A DNA stretch of 35,604 bases from the NCBI GenBank assembly GCA_002707685.1, contig PANQ01000008.1, positions 171,188 through 206,791 of the forward strand, written 5' to 3'. The position numbers and the translations under genes are program-made. The stretch is from Porticoccus sp. (GTDB lineage Bacteria; Pseudomonadota; Gammaproteobacteria; Pseudomonadales; Porticoccaceae). A model generated the notes under the pieces. It was not told the DNA's origin. It did not search any database and saw nothing but the letters and a program-made list of their open reading frames with translations. Of this stretch, positions 7,277-16,317 are shown in pieces (position 1 is the first letter of the stretch; each line of letters starts with the position of its first letter).

Positions 7277-8257
7277 GTGAAAGCACCTGTACGTGTTGCC
7301 GTCACCGGCGCCGCCGGCCAAATTAGCTATTCTTTACTGTTCCGTATCGCTGCGGGCCAAATGCTCGGTGAGGACCAACCAGTCATTCTGCAATTACTGG
7401 AAATTACGCCAGCACTGGAGGCGCTCAAAGGCGTTGCCATGGAGCTGGATGATTGTGCTTTCCCGCTGCTGACGGGGATAGTTCAGACAGATGATCCGAA
7501 CATTGCTTTCAAGGATGCCGACTACGCACTTTTGGTCGGTGCTCGTCCCCGTGGACCGGGTATGGAGCGCAAGGATTTGCTGGAAGCCAATGCGGCTATT
7601 TTCTCTGTGCAGGGTAAAGCGATCAATGACAACGCATCGTCCGGCATTAAAGTGTTGGTGGTGGGCAATCCAGCGAACACCAACGCACTGATCGCCCAAC
7701 GCAACGCACCGAACATTAACCCTCGCCAGTTCACCGCCATGATGCGGCTTGATCATAACCGTGCCATGACCCAGCTGGCCCAGAAGACCGGTACCAGCAT
7801 TAACGATATTACAAAAATGACGATTTGGGGCAATCACTCTTCGACCCAATACCCTGATCTTCATCACGCGACTGTTCAGGGCAAAGCTGCGATTGATCTG
7901 GTCGATCAGGCTTGGTATGAATCGACTTACATTCCTGAAGTTCAACAGCGCGGTGCAGCGATCATCAAGGCTCGTGGTGCTTCTTCCGCAGCTTCAGCTG
8001 CAAATGCTGCTATCGACCACATGCGCAGTTGGGCGCTTGGCTCAAACTCGGGTGATTGGGTCAGCATGGGCGTCTACAGTGACGGTAGTTATGGTATTGC
8101 TGAAGGCCTGATCTACTCCTTCCCCTGTGTCTGCAAAAATGGAGACTGGGAAATTGTGCAGGGCCTGGAAGTTAATGATTTCTCACGTGCCAGAATGTCC
8201 GCCACTGAGAAAGAGCTCGCTGAGGAACGCGATGCTGTGAGCCATTTGCTGCCCTGA
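7277..8257 (+). CDS. mdh: Malate dehydrogenase (NAD-dependent, ~326-aa type 2)
   Basis: It oxidises malate to oxaloacetate in the TCA cycle. The start is GTG 7277 ([15 protein letters not shown]), with TTGGAGA 7 nt upstream; an in-frame ATG at 7262 and TTG at 7259 would spoil this spacing. The N-terminal NAD motif is [19 protein letters not shown]. The sequence also has [16 protein letters not shown] (substrate loop, Arg), [13 protein letters not shown], the [10 protein letters not shown] segment and the catalytic [15 protein letters not shown]. This is the dimeric cytosolic-like class, about 326 residues, not the E. coli 312-aa class. It is a single-gene unit with its own -10 box and terminator. 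Confidence 0.97.
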   Translation: MKAPVRVAVTGAAGQISYSLLFRIAAGQMLGEDQPVILQLLEITPALEALKGVAMELDDCAFPLLTGIVQTDDPNIAFKDADYALLVGARPRGPGMERKDLLEANAAIFSVQGKAINDNASSGIKVLVVGNPANTNALIAQRNAPNINPRQFTAMMRLDHNRAMTQLAQKTGTSINDITKMTIWGNHSSTQYPDLHHATVQGKAAIDLVDQAWYESTYIPEVQQRGAAIIKARGASSAASAANAAIDHMRSWALGSNSGDWVSMGVYSDGSYGIAEGLIYSFPCVCKNGDWEIVQGLEVNDFSRARMSATEKELAEERDAVSHLLP

Positions 8258-8286
8258 GGATTGCTTGTCTCAAGCTTGTTGTTCTG

Positions 8287-8315
8287 GAAAAGGCGCTCTA
8301 TTGAGCGCCTTTTTT
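8287..8315 (+). terminator. Intrinsic terminator after mdh
   Basis: The perfect 8-bp stem AGGCGCTC / GAGCGCCT with a TATT loop (8291-8310) is followed by a T-run. Confidence 0.93.
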
Positions 8316-8329
8316 CATGTCTCAGAGAA

Positions 8330-8362
8330 CGTTTTCGTGATCGGTGAATCTATATGAAAACG
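8330..8362. promoter_or_regulatory. Inverted repeat upstream of the DUF2244 gene
   Basis: CGTTTTC (8330-8336) and GAAAACG (8356-8362) are 7-bp perfect arms separated by 19 nt. A TATACT -10-like box follows at 8366-8371. The spacing suits a dimeric regulator site more than a terminator. The evidence is sequence symmetry only. Confidence 0.3.
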
Positions 8363-8387
8363 GTCTATACTGAATGCAGGAGCAATT

Positions 8388-8900
8388 ATGGTTACCCTCC
8401 ATGCATTGACAGATCATGCCAGGCAACTGGTGCTCAGCCCCAATCGTTCGATGGATTGGAAGGGCAATCTCTATGTGCTGCTTGCCGCTTCGGTTGTATT
8501 GCTGATTCTGGCGGTCGGGATGGCACTCAATGGCGCCTGGTTAGTGCTGCCTTTTGCCGGCATTGAGATTATTGCATTGGGCTCCGCGATGCGTCTGACT
8601 CTCCGCAAGCTGGATTTTCGTGAAGTCATCACTGTACAGAATGGTGTGCTGAGGCTTGAGCGTGGTAGAGACATCCCTGACTTTAACCTGACGTTTCCTC
8701 AGCAGTCTGTGAGATTTCTTGTAGATGGTCCAGATCGGCCCATGGGATTGCCGTTGATCGATCTGGTGGCTTTGGGGCACTGCTATCGGTTGGGCGAGTT
8801 TCTAAACCGTGCCGACCGATTCAAGCTTGCCAGAGTACTCAAAGAACAACTTAACCTGCAAGTCAGCAAGTACAATACATTTCAGCGCACCTCCTTCTAG
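8388..8900 (+). CDS. DUF2244 integral membrane protein
   Basis: 170 residues. Two adjacent transmembrane helices (about 27-47 and 50-66: LYVLLAASVVLLILAVGMAL and AWLVLPFAGIEIIALGSAM) are followed by a soluble domain of ~100 residues. Layout and sequence style (SPNRSMDWKGN before the helices, LRKLDFREVITV after) match DUF2244 proteins, which are often found near cytochrome c oxidase genes in alpha- and gamma-proteobacteria. No such genes are here. The start has GGAG 8 nt upstream. The molecular role is unknown. Confidence 0.8.
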   Translation: MVTLHALTDHARQLVLSPNRSMDWKGNLYVLLAASVVLLILAVGMALNGAWLVLPFAGIEIIALGSAMRLTLRKLDFREVITVQNGVLRLERGRDIPDFNLTFPQQSVRFLVDGPDRPMGLPLIDLVALGHCYRLGEFLNRADRFKLARVLKEQLNLQVSKYNTFQRTSF

Positions 8901-8970
8901 AATTTTTGTTAAAGTAAGTTCCCTAAATACCTTCCAATGACTAAAACACCGCAGTAAGGAGACATTATTC

Positions 8971-9447
8971 ATGCCATTTCCTAAAGTGGGAAACGTAGCG
9001 CCAGCATTCAGCCTTAAAAATCAACGTGGTGAGACGATTAAACTGACGGACTTTAAGGGCAACAAAAATGTCGTGTTGTACTTCTATCCCAAAGCTATGA
9101 CGCCGGGTTGTACCGTCCAAGCCTGTGGCATCCGTGATACCAAAGATGAATTTGCCCAACTTGATACGGTTGTTCTGGGCATTAGCCCTGACCCTTATCC
9201 ACGGCTGGCCCGGTTTGAAGAAAAACAGCAGCTGAATTTTGATCTCCTTTCAGATGAGGATCATGCTGTTACGCAGGCCTATGGCTGTTGGGACATGAAA
9301 AAGTTCATGGGCCGTGAGTTTATGGGTGTACTGCGTACTTCGTTTGTTATCGACAAGCAGGGCAAGATCAGGTTGGTGATGGACAAGGTTAAAACAAAAA
9401 CTCACCACGATGATATTCTGCGGTGGGTAAAAGAAAATCTGGTTTGA
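8971..9447 (+). CDS. bcp: Thioredoxin-dependent peroxiredoxin (Bcp/PrxQ)
   Basis: 158 residues. It reduces H2O2 and organic peroxides using thioredoxin. The AhpC/TSA fold is apparent with LYFYPKAMTPGCTVQACGIRD: peroxidatic Cys47 and resolving Cys52 five residues later, the E. coli Bcp arrangement. VVLGISPDPYPRLARFEEKQ and FDLLSDEDHAVTQAYG follow, then FVIDKQGKIR. AAGGAGA sits 7 nt before the ATG. It stands alone, followed within 75 bp by yajC, with no terminator between them that I could see. Confidence 0.96.
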   Translation: MPFPKVGNVAPAFSLKNQRGETIKLTDFKGNKNVVLYFYPKAMTPGCTVQACGIRDTKDEFAQLDTVVLGISPDPYPRLARFEEKQQLNFDLLSDEDHAVTQAYGCWDMKKFMGREFMGVLRTSFVIDKQGKIRLVMDKVKTKTHHDDILRWVKENLV

Positions 9448-9522
9448 GGTGAAGCCGCTATCGCGCTAAAGTCCCGCTTCTCTTTTACAACGTACCGTTT
9501 AAATAAATAATGAGGTAACCGA

Positions 9523-9858
9523 ATGTCATTTGATTTATCACAGGTTGTTATGGCGACCTCCGCGCCGTCTGGCTCCGAACCAAACCCGATCTTCACACTA
9601 CTGATGTTCGGTGGGCTGTTTCTTTTTATGTATTTTCTGATTATCCGTCCACAGCGCAAACGTCAAAAGGAACACCGTGAACTGACTGGTTCGCTGGGCA
9701 AGGGAGATGAGGTGGTAATGAATAGCGGGTTGCTCGGCAAGATTACCAAACTTGATGATGACTATATGACCATACAGGTGGCCAATAATGTGGAGTTGAA
9801 GTTTCAGAGGGCGGCCGTTCACGCTGTTTTGCCCAAAGGCACCATCAAGGATATCTGA
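9523..9858 (+). CDS. yajC: YajC-type Sec translocon accessory protein (orphan location)
   Basis: 111 residues with one transmembrane helix (about 22-41, NPIFTLLMFGGLFLFMYFLI). The YajC hallmark IIRPQRKRQKEH follows, then LTGSLGKGDEVVMNSGLLGKITKL and VELKFQRAAVHAVLPKG. YajC associates with SecDF in the inner membrane. In most gammaproteobacteria the gene lies in tgt-yajC-secD-secF; here none of these is adjacent. It may be the only yajC, relocated, or a second paralogue. The gene is closed by a strong terminator. Confidence 0.94.
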   Translation: MSFDLSQVVMATSAPSGSEPNPIFTLLMFGGLFLFMYFLIIRPQRKRQKEHRELTGSLGKGDEVVMNSGLLGKITKLDDDYMTIQVANNVELKFQRAAVHAVLPKGTIKDI

Positions 9859-9862
9859 GAGA

Positions 9863-9887
9863 AGGCCGCATATGCGGCCTTTTTTTT
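9863..9887 (+). terminator. Intrinsic terminator after yajC
   Basis: The perfect palindrome AGGCCGCATATGCGGCCT (9863-9880) is followed by an eight-T run. The T-run ends only 4 nt before the next start codon. Confidence 0.93.
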
Positions 9888-9891
9888 GCCC

Positions 9892-10908
9892 ATGATTCCG
9901 GACAAGCTCAACCTTGCACAGCTGCCTACGCCGCTCCAGTTTTTGCCACGGCTATCCGCTGAATTGGCTGGTCCGAGAATCTGGGTTAAGCGCGATGACC
10001 TTACCGGTTGTGCCGCCAGTGGCAACAAAGTCAGAAAACTCGAATTTGTCCTGGCTCGGGCAATAGCAGAGGGTGCTGATACGCTGCTCACCTGTGGCGG
10101 GCTTCAGTCCAATCATTGCCGGGCGACGGCTGTTTTGGGTGCACAGCTGGGTTTAAAGGTGCATCTGATTCTCAGGGGGGAACCCCCCGAGCAGCCACCC
10201 GATGGCAATTTATTGTTGGACAGTCTGGTTGGGGCAGAAATCAGCTGTTATCCACAGAACCAATATCAACACTTGCCTGAGTTGATTGCCCACTGGCTTG
10301 ATTTTTATCGTAGTCGGGGTCGCAAGCCATTTGTCATCCCCACGGGTGCCAGTGACGGTATTGGCATTTGGGGTTATCTGCACTCTGTCAGTGAGCTGGC
10401 ATGCCAATTCAGGGAGCTCGAGATCAAGCCGGACGCTATTGTCTGTGCAACAGGGTCTGGAGGTACACAGGCAGGCCTGACACTGGGTTGCCATCTATCC
10501 CAGTTGGATATATCTGTGGTGGGTTTTGCCGTTTGTGATGATGCCGCGTATTTTCATAACAAGATCAGAGAAGATATCAGCGACTGGACGAGACGTTACG
10601 GTACATCTGTGGACATGACGCAAGTGGCTATTCAGGTCAACGATCGTTATATCGGTCCCGGCTATGGCCGGGCAACAGCAGAGGTCTTCTCCACTATCCG
10701 TCACATGGCCTCTCTTGAGGGACTGATACTCGACCCGGTCTATACCGGTAAGGCGTTTTACGGCTTGATTCAAGAAATCAAGGCAGGGGCGTTTCAGGGC
10801 GCTTCGGATATTGTATTTATTCATACTGGTGGTCTGTTTGGTTTGTATGCCCAGCGCGATGAACTGGGCATACAGCTTAAATCTTCAGCGTCAGGTTTGA
10901 TTGAGTGA
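9892..10908 (+). CDS. PLP-dependent D-cysteine desulfhydrase / ACC deaminase family protein
   Basis: 338 residues, fold-type II PLP enzyme. N-terminal LPTPLQFLPRLSAEL is followed by IWVKRDDLTG, then SGNKVRKLEF with the PLP lysine Lys46. CGGLQSNHCRAT, the phosphate-binding ATGSGGTQAGL and a C-terminal FIHTGGLFGLYA complete the family pattern. Members cleave D-cysteine to pyruvate, H2S and ammonia, deaminate ACC, or desulfonate L-cysteate; sequence alone does not decide. The ATG at 9892 is chosen by family start. There is no ribosome site because the yajC terminator T-run abuts it, which is odd. The downstream AGCS symporter starts 14 nt after its stop, suggesting an uptake-plus-catabolism pair. 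Confidence 0.85.
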   Translation: MIPDKLNLAQLPTPLQFLPRLSAELAGPRIWVKRDDLTGCAASGNKVRKLEFVLARAIAEGADTLLTCGGLQSNHCRATAVLGAQLGLKVHLILRGEPPEQPPDGNLLLDSLVGAEISCYPQNQYQHLPELIAHWLDFYRSRGRKPFVIPTGASDGIGIWGYLHSVSELACQFRELEIKPDAIVCATGSGGTQAGLTLGCHLSQLDISVVGFAVCDDAAYFHNKIREDISDWTRRYGTSVDMTQVAIQVNDRYIGPGYGRATAEVFSTIRHMASLEGLILDPVYTGKAFYGLIQEIKAGAFQGASDIVFIHTGGLFGLYAQRDELGIQLKSSASGLIE

Positions 10909-10922
10909 TATTAGGTGAATCC

Positions 10923-12251
10923 ATGACTCTGCAATCTGTGGTCAATAGCATCAACGGGTTTGTGTGGGGACCGGTGATGCTGTGCCTTATTCTCGGCACG
11001 GGCCTCTATTTGACGATTGGTCTGGGCGGGCTGCCAATACGAAAAATAGGCTACGGTTTCAGGCAATTATTCATTGGGAGAAAGGGTGGCGGCGATGGGG
11101 ATATCAGCCCCTTCAATGCGCTGATGACATCGCTATCGGCTACGATTGGAACTGGCAATATTGTCGGTGTTGCCACGGCTGTCAGTATCGGTGGCCCCGG
11201 GGCACTCTTCTGGATGTGGTGTACTGCCTTGCTGGGGATGGCCACCAAGTACAGTGAAGCTGTATTGGCGGTGCACTATCGCGAAACGGACAAGCGAGGC
11301 AGGAAAGTCGGTGGGCCAATGTACTACATCCGCAATGGATTGGGTCCAAAGTGGGCATGGTTGGGGTTATTGTTTGCGGTTTTTGGCACCCTCGCCGGGT
11401 TTGGGATTGGCAATACTGTTCAAGCGAACTCGGTGGCGGATGCATTGCACAGCAGTTTTGCGGTACCCGAACAGCTTACCGGTGCAGTAATGACTATCCT
11501 GGTGGGGCTGGTATTACTCGGGGGAATTCAACGAATTGCGCAAGTGGCCGGAAAACTGGTGCCTTTCATGACGATCCTTTATCTTATGGTTACAGTGATC
11601 ATACTGATGATTAATATCGGTGCGGTCCCCGAAGCCCTGATACTGGTGGTAAAAAGCGCTTTTTCGCCGGTGGCTGCAGGGGGTGGTTTTGCCGGAGCGA
11701 CGATTATGCTGGCACTGCGTATGGGGGTAGCTCGCGGCATATTTTCTAACGAGGCGGGTTTGGGCAGCGCGCCCATTGCCCATGCCGCGGCTGAAACCAA
11801 TAGTCCGGTTCGCCAGGGTACCATTGCCATGCTGGGAACCTTTATTGACACTATCGTGATTTGCACAATGACAGGTTTGGTGTTGATTCTGACGGGTGCC
11901 TGGAGCAGTGGCGAGCAGGGTGCTGCACTCACCGCATTCGCTTTTAATAGCGTGCTGCCCCATGGCGATAAAGTGGTTGCCGTCAGTCTGGCCTTGTTTG
12001 CTTTTACCACGATTCTGGGCTGGAGTTATTATGGTGAGCGCTGTGCCGAGTACCTCTTTGGCATCAATGTTATTGTGCCGTTTCGCATAGTCTGGGTTGT
12101 CGCCGTATTTGTGGGCGCGACATCGCAATTGAGCCTGGTATGGAGTATTGCCGATACACTTAACGGTATGATGGCCGTGCCTAATCTTATCGGCCTGTTA
12201 TTGTTAAGTCCGGTCATTTTCAGGCTGACCCGTGAATACTTTGATCAATAG
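10923..12251 (+). CDS. Sodium:alanine/glycine symporter, AGCS family
   Basis: About 442 residues with roughly 10-11 hydrophobic helices. AGCS hallmarks: ISPFNALMTSLSATIGTGNIVGVATA (given here in part, near residues 60-85), GPGALFWMWCTALLGMATKYSEAVLAV, GGPMYY, and ARGIFSNEAGLGSAPIAHAAA in the C-terminal half. It imports neutral amino acids with Na+. I chose ATG 10923, with AGGTGA just upstream; a GTG 18 nt earlier overlaps the upstream stop. Coupling to the PLP enzyme suggests that D- or L-alanine, glycine, serine or cysteine is the substrate. Inner membrane. Confidence 0.95.
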   Translation: MTLQSVVNSINGFVWGPVMLCLILGTGLYLTIGLGGLPIRKIGYGFRQLFIGRKGGGDGDISPFNALMTSLSATIGTGNIVGVATAVSIGGPGALFWMWCTALLGMATKYSEAVLAVHYRETDKRGRKVGGPMYYIRNGLGPKWAWLGLLFAVFGTLAGFGIGNTVQANSVADALHSSFAVPEQLTGAVMTILVGLVLLGGIQRIAQVAGKLVPFMTILYLMVTVIILMINIGAVPEALILVVKSAFSPVAAGGGFAGATIMLALRMGVARGIFSNEAGLGSAPIAHAAAETNSPVRQGTIAMLGTFIDTIVICTMTGLVLILTGAWSSGEQGAALTAFAFNSVLPHGDKVVAVSLALFAFTTILGWSYYGERCAEYLFGINVIVPFRIVWVVAVFVGATSQLSLVWSIADTLNGMMAVPNLIGLLLLSPVIFRLTREYFDQ

Positions 12252-12279
12252 ACAGTTTGCCGCTTATCTTCAGGTGTAA

Positions 12280-12801
12280 TCATTGCTGGTCGGCACTCTC
12301 CACAGAGGCATAAACCTCAGTGCTGCCATCCTTTTTCAGTAAATAGATGTTATAGGGTTTAAACCGGCCCTCCATTTCCATGCCTGGGCTACCCACAGGC
12401 ATACCCGGTACTGCCAGGCCAAGTGCACCATCAGGGGGGTTGTTCATGAATTGTGTTACAAATTTGGCCGGCACATGACCTTCCATGACATAGCCGTTTT
12501 CAAAGACTGCTGTGTGGCAGGATTGATACTCTGAATCGATACCCAGGCTACTTTTGACCGCCGTCAGATTTTTAGGGTGGTGAATGAGTGCGTGATAACC
12601 CTTGTCGGACATATATTCCATCCACTCTTCACAGCAACCACAGGATTCACTTTTATAAAGATTGTAAGAGGACGAAGTCAATAGTTTCGGGGTACTGTTC
12701 GAGTCTCGTTCAGATTCGGCTTTTTCCTCGCTTGTACACCCGGTCACCATGAGAAACGTCATTAAAAACCCTGCTAAAACGTATTTTTTTATACTAGTCA
12801 T
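12280..12801 (-). CDS. DUF411 lipoprotein, putative copper/metal-binding
   Basis: 173 residues. A lipoprotein signal has a lipobox ending Thr-Gly-Cys22, so the mature protein is membrane-anchored. The DUF411 core contains YKSESCGCCEEWMEYM (a C-x-C-C metal site), CHTAVFENGYVMEGHVPAKF, and a Met-rich VPGMPVGSPGMEMEGRFKPY. Such proteins are often linked with copper-resistance loci; none is adjacent here. The start is ATG 12801 with TTGGAGA 6 nt upstream; a TTG 12 nt earlier is rejected. It is convergent with the AGCS gene and divergent from the 5'-nucleotidase. Confidence 0.88.
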   Translation of the reverse strand: MTSIKKYVLAGFLMTFLMVTGCTSEEKAESERDSNSTPKLLTSSSYNLYKSESCGCCEEWMEYMSDKGYHALIHHPKNLTAVKSSLGIDSEYQSCHTAVFENGYVMEGHVPAKFVTQFMNNPPDGALGLAVPGMPVGSPGMEMEGRFKPYNIYLLKKDGSTEVYASVESADQQ

Positions 12802-13103
12802 GGAGATCTCCAAGGTGTGAGTGCCAAGTATCCGTTAAAATAAAAGTATCGTTGTTTCAATTTCTTGTTACTGAAGAGCATGAGTGAAATTGTTCTCATG
12901 GTAAAGTTTATCCAGCTATCAGCCACTGCTTGTCTTGATTAGCCGCCACCGTGATTGTGGCCATCCACTGCATACGAGTGTACAAGATTGAGTAGATCAA
13001 TTGACAAAAAGACCCTGTCTTGATGCGAGCTAACATGTAGTGTTTTTATTTAATGGGTTGTTTTTACTAAGGTGTAACGGGTAAACCCCCGGAGGAATAG
13101 TCT
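12802..13103. other. Divergent intergenic region, no gene seen
   Basis: 302 bp of AT-rich sequence between the DUF411 gene and the 5'-nucleotidase gene. A TTGACA hexamer at 13001-13006 has no good -10 partner at 16-18 nt. GGAGGA at 13091-13096 is the ribosome site of the 5'-nucleotidase. I see no coding sequence or terminator. Confidence 0.6.
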
Positions 13104-14009
13104 GTGTCAAAGAACTTTGGTGACAAACTGGTGATTGCTATTTCATCCAGGGCCCTGTTTGATCTGGATGAAAGCCATCGGGTTTATGAGCAGGAAGGGT
13201 TGGATGCCTATTCCCGTTATCAGGTGGCGCATGAGGATGAGGTTCTTGCACCGGGAGAGGCATTTCCCATGGTGAAAAAACTGCTGAGAATCAATGAAAA
13301 ACTGGATGGTGACCCGAGGGTGGAAGTGATTTTGCTCTCCCGGAATTCGGCTGACACCGGATTGCGGGTGTTCAATTCCATTGAGCACTATGGGTTGAAT
13401 ATCAGCCGTGCCGCGTTTTGTGGTGGAGAAAGCCCTTACCGGTATGTATCCGCTTTTGGTTGCCATCTGTTTCTTTCGACCAATGCAGAAGATGTCTGCA
13501 ATGCCCTGAATAACGGGATTGCAGCGGCAACGTTAATATCGTCGGGATCCAGAGATCGCAATGACGATGAACTTCGCTTTGCTTTTGATGGTGATGCTGT
13601 ACTGTTTTCCGATGAATCGGAACGTGTCTACAAGGAAAGCGGGTTGGCGGCATTTACTCAAAGTGAGAAAGCCGCCGCCAGGCAGCCAATGAGCGGTGGC
13701 CCGTTCAAGCATTTTCTTCAGGTTTTGCATACCCTGCAGTCAGAATTTCCACCCGAGAGCTGTCCTATTCGAACAGCTCTCGTCACGGCGCGCTCTGCGC
13801 CGGCCCATGAGCGGGTCGTGCGAACGCTCCGAACATGGGATATCCGGATAGACGAGTCCCTGTTTCTCGGAGGCCTGGAGAAGGGTGCGTTCCTTAAATC
13901 TTATGGTGCGGATGTGTTCTTTGACGATCAGCAGGCACATTGTGAATCGGCAAAATCCCACGTGGCCACCGGGCATGTGCCTCATGGCATAGCTAACAAA
14001 AAGGACTGA
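13104..14009 (+). CDS. Cytosolic 5'-nucleotidase of the cN-I family
   Basis: 301 residues, HAD-like phosphatase that dephosphorylates nucleoside monophosphates. It resembles eukaryotic cN-I along its whole length: VIAISSRALFDLDES near the start, LLSRNSADTGLRVFNSIEHY, and FDGDAVLFSDESERVY, where Asp162 and Asp164 are the catalytic D-x-D. CPIRTALVTARS (motif II), Lys260 and VFFDDQ (Asp274-Asp275, motif IV) follow. The two halves look like a tandem HAD duplication in which the N-terminal copy has lost its D-x-D (Ser14/Arg16 in its place). Start GTG 13104, with GGAGGA 7 nt upstream. Monocistronic; convergent with the TauE/SafE gene. Confidence 0.9.
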   Translation: MSKNFGDKLVIAISSRALFDLDESHRVYEQEGLDAYSRYQVAHEDEVLAPGEAFPMVKKLLRINEKLDGDPRVEVILLSRNSADTGLRVFNSIEHYGLNISRAAFCGGESPYRYVSAFGCHLFLSTNAEDVCNALNNGIAAATLISSGSRDRNDDELRFAFDGDAVLFSDESERVYKESGLAAFTQSEKAAARQPMSGGPFKHFLQVLHTLQSEFPPESCPIRTALVTARSAPAHERVVRTLRTWDIRIDESLFLGGLEKGAFLKSYGADVFFDDQQAHCESAKSHVATGHVPHGIANKKD

Positions 14010-14021
14010 CCAGTTTACAGT

Positions 14022-14810
14022 TTAGAACAGGGCGAATTTGATGCCCATGCCGAGCAACAGGCAGGCTAAAACCGGTTGCAATACCCGGCTTGGGAGTCGT
14101 GCTGCCAGTCTGGTGCCCAGGTGAATGGCTGGCAGTGACCCGATCAATAGTGACCCAAGCAGTACCAAATCGACATTGCCCAGCAGGAATAAATGGCCAA
14201 GCCCGGCGATCAGAGTCAGTGGCACTGCGTGAGCAATGTCGGTCCCGACTACATGCAGTGCCGGTAGGCGAGGATAGAGAATCATCAGTAGCGCCGCACA
14301 AAATGCGCCTGCGCCCACTGATGAGAGGGTGACAAAAATACCCAGAAAAATGCCCGCAACGAAAGTTACCTTTGTGGCGTGCAACTGAAAAAATGCTCCT
14401 ACGGGGCCGTGTGGCCGGTCGGAAGCATTGCGTAGAAAACGTTTTAGTAAAATCACGGCGGCGGTAATAATCAGCATAATACCGAGACTGGTTGTCAGGA
14501 TTTCTCGATACTCTTCTGCATCTGTAAACACATGATAGAGGAGCTGGGATGTAATGAGTGATGCCGGTATGCTGCCAGCAGCGAGATAGGCAACCAGTCG
14601 CCACTGAATACTTTTCTGCCGAGTGTGGGCCACAACACCACTGGCTTTTGTGATAGCGGCATAGAGGAGGTCAGTGCCAATAGCGACATTGTAGGGGATG
14701 CCGAACATAATTAGCATAGGCGTCATCAAGGATCCGCCACCAACACCGGTGAGCCCGACGACTAAGCCCACGAAAGCACCGGACCCAACATACAACAAAA
14801 AATCCAGCAC
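14022..14810 (-). CDS. TauE/SafE family sulfite/anion permease
   Basis: 262 residues and about eight hydrophobic helices in two repeats. Repeat 1 carries GAFVGLVVGLTGVGGGSLMTP; repeat 2 carries GIFLGIFVTLSSVGAGAFCAA. These are the glycine-rich signatures of TauE/SafE (formerly DUF81) permeases that move sulfite, sulfonates or related anions. Start GTG 14810 with a weak GGA upstream. It is divergent from cysB across 113 bp, so CysB control is plausible. With cysH two genes away, a sulfur-anion role is favoured, but the substrate and direction of transport are not shown by sequence. Confidence 0.9.
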   Translation of the reverse strand: MLDFLLYVGSGAFVGLVVGLTGVGGGSLMTPMLIMFGIPYNVAIGTDLLYAAITKASGVVAHTRQKSIQWRLVAYLAAGSIPASLITSQLLYHVFTDAEEYREILTTSLGIMLIITAAVILLKRFLRNASDRPHGPVGAFFQLHATKVTFVAGIFLGIFVTLSSVGAGAFCAALLMILYPRLPALHVVGTDIAHAVPLTLIAGLGHLFLLGNVDLVLLGSLLIGSLPAIHLGTRLAARLPSRVLQPVLACLLLGMGIKFALF

Positions 14811-14851
14811 AATTAATCCACTTCTATCCCAAAATAACCTGGAAACTCTAG

Positions 14852-15898
<1,047 letters not shown>

Positions 15899-15967
15899 TC
15901 CATTTGGTTTGCCGTTAACCCGACATCCGGGGCTGAACAAGATTGAACCAAAGAATGGCTTTGAACC

Positions 15968-16303
15968 TTATAGAAAGTCGAGATCGGGGTTGTCGTTAAG
16001 AATTTCCTTAAGCTCGTCCTCTTCGCGGGTTTTCTGGTTAAGCACCTCTTTGACAAACTTGAAATAGACGGTGTAAATCTCCGGTTGTTGGCCTTCCCGC
16101 TCAACCACAAAAAAAGGTGCCTGCTCCACATTGTAATGTTTCGCCAACAACATTCCCGGTGAGCTGGGGTCCCGCTCATCCGCCAGCAAAACCTCATCTA
16201 TTAGAGACATCTGGTCAGCAGCTTCCATTTTTTGTTGCACGTCTTCGCACTTTCTGCAGAGACTGCCGTCCAGCTTGATCTTTTTGACGAGTGTGATTTT
16301 CAT
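15968..16303 (-). CDS. Thioredoxin-like protein encoded with cysH
   Basis: 111 residues with a short thioredoxin/glutaredoxin-like fold. The N-terminus MKITLVKKIKLDGSLCRKCE carries a C-x-x-C (Cys16, Cys19). A cis-Pro-like segment follows at EQAPFFVVEREG, with an acidic C-terminal tail. The start at 16303 has GGGAAAG upstream; extending the frame to 16378 would run into cysH. It follows cysH by 14 nt, so they are co-transcribed. Because APS/PAPS reductases need thioredoxin or glutaredoxin to regenerate the catalytic cysteine, a dedicated reductant role is a reasonable inference. I do not recognise a named family. Confidence 0.82.
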   Translation of the reverse strand: MKITLVKKIKLDGSLCRKCEDVQQKMEAADQMSLIDEVLLADERDPSSPGMLLAKHYNVEQAPFFVVEREGQQPEIYTVYFKFVKEVLNQKTREEDELKEILNDNPDLDFL

Positions 16304-16317
16304 GTGTCTTTCCCGGT

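Noticed and set aside
7394..7945. 183-codon open frame antisense to mdh
   Set aside because: Entirely inside mdh, which has full motif support.
11514..12128. 204-codon open frame antisense to the AGCS symporter
   Set aside because: Lies wholly within a clear membrane-transporter gene, has low-complexity His/Asn/Arg composition typical of an antisense shadow, and has no ribosome site.
13001..13036. TTGACA promoter for the 5'-nucleotidase gene
   Set aside because: The hexamer is consensus, but no -10 box lies at 16-18 nt; TAACAT is 24 nt away.
13993..14604. 203-codon open frame on the same strand as the TauE/SafE gene
   Set aside because: It is a frame-shifted reading of the permease gene, rich in Arg/Ser/Cys, with no domain pattern.
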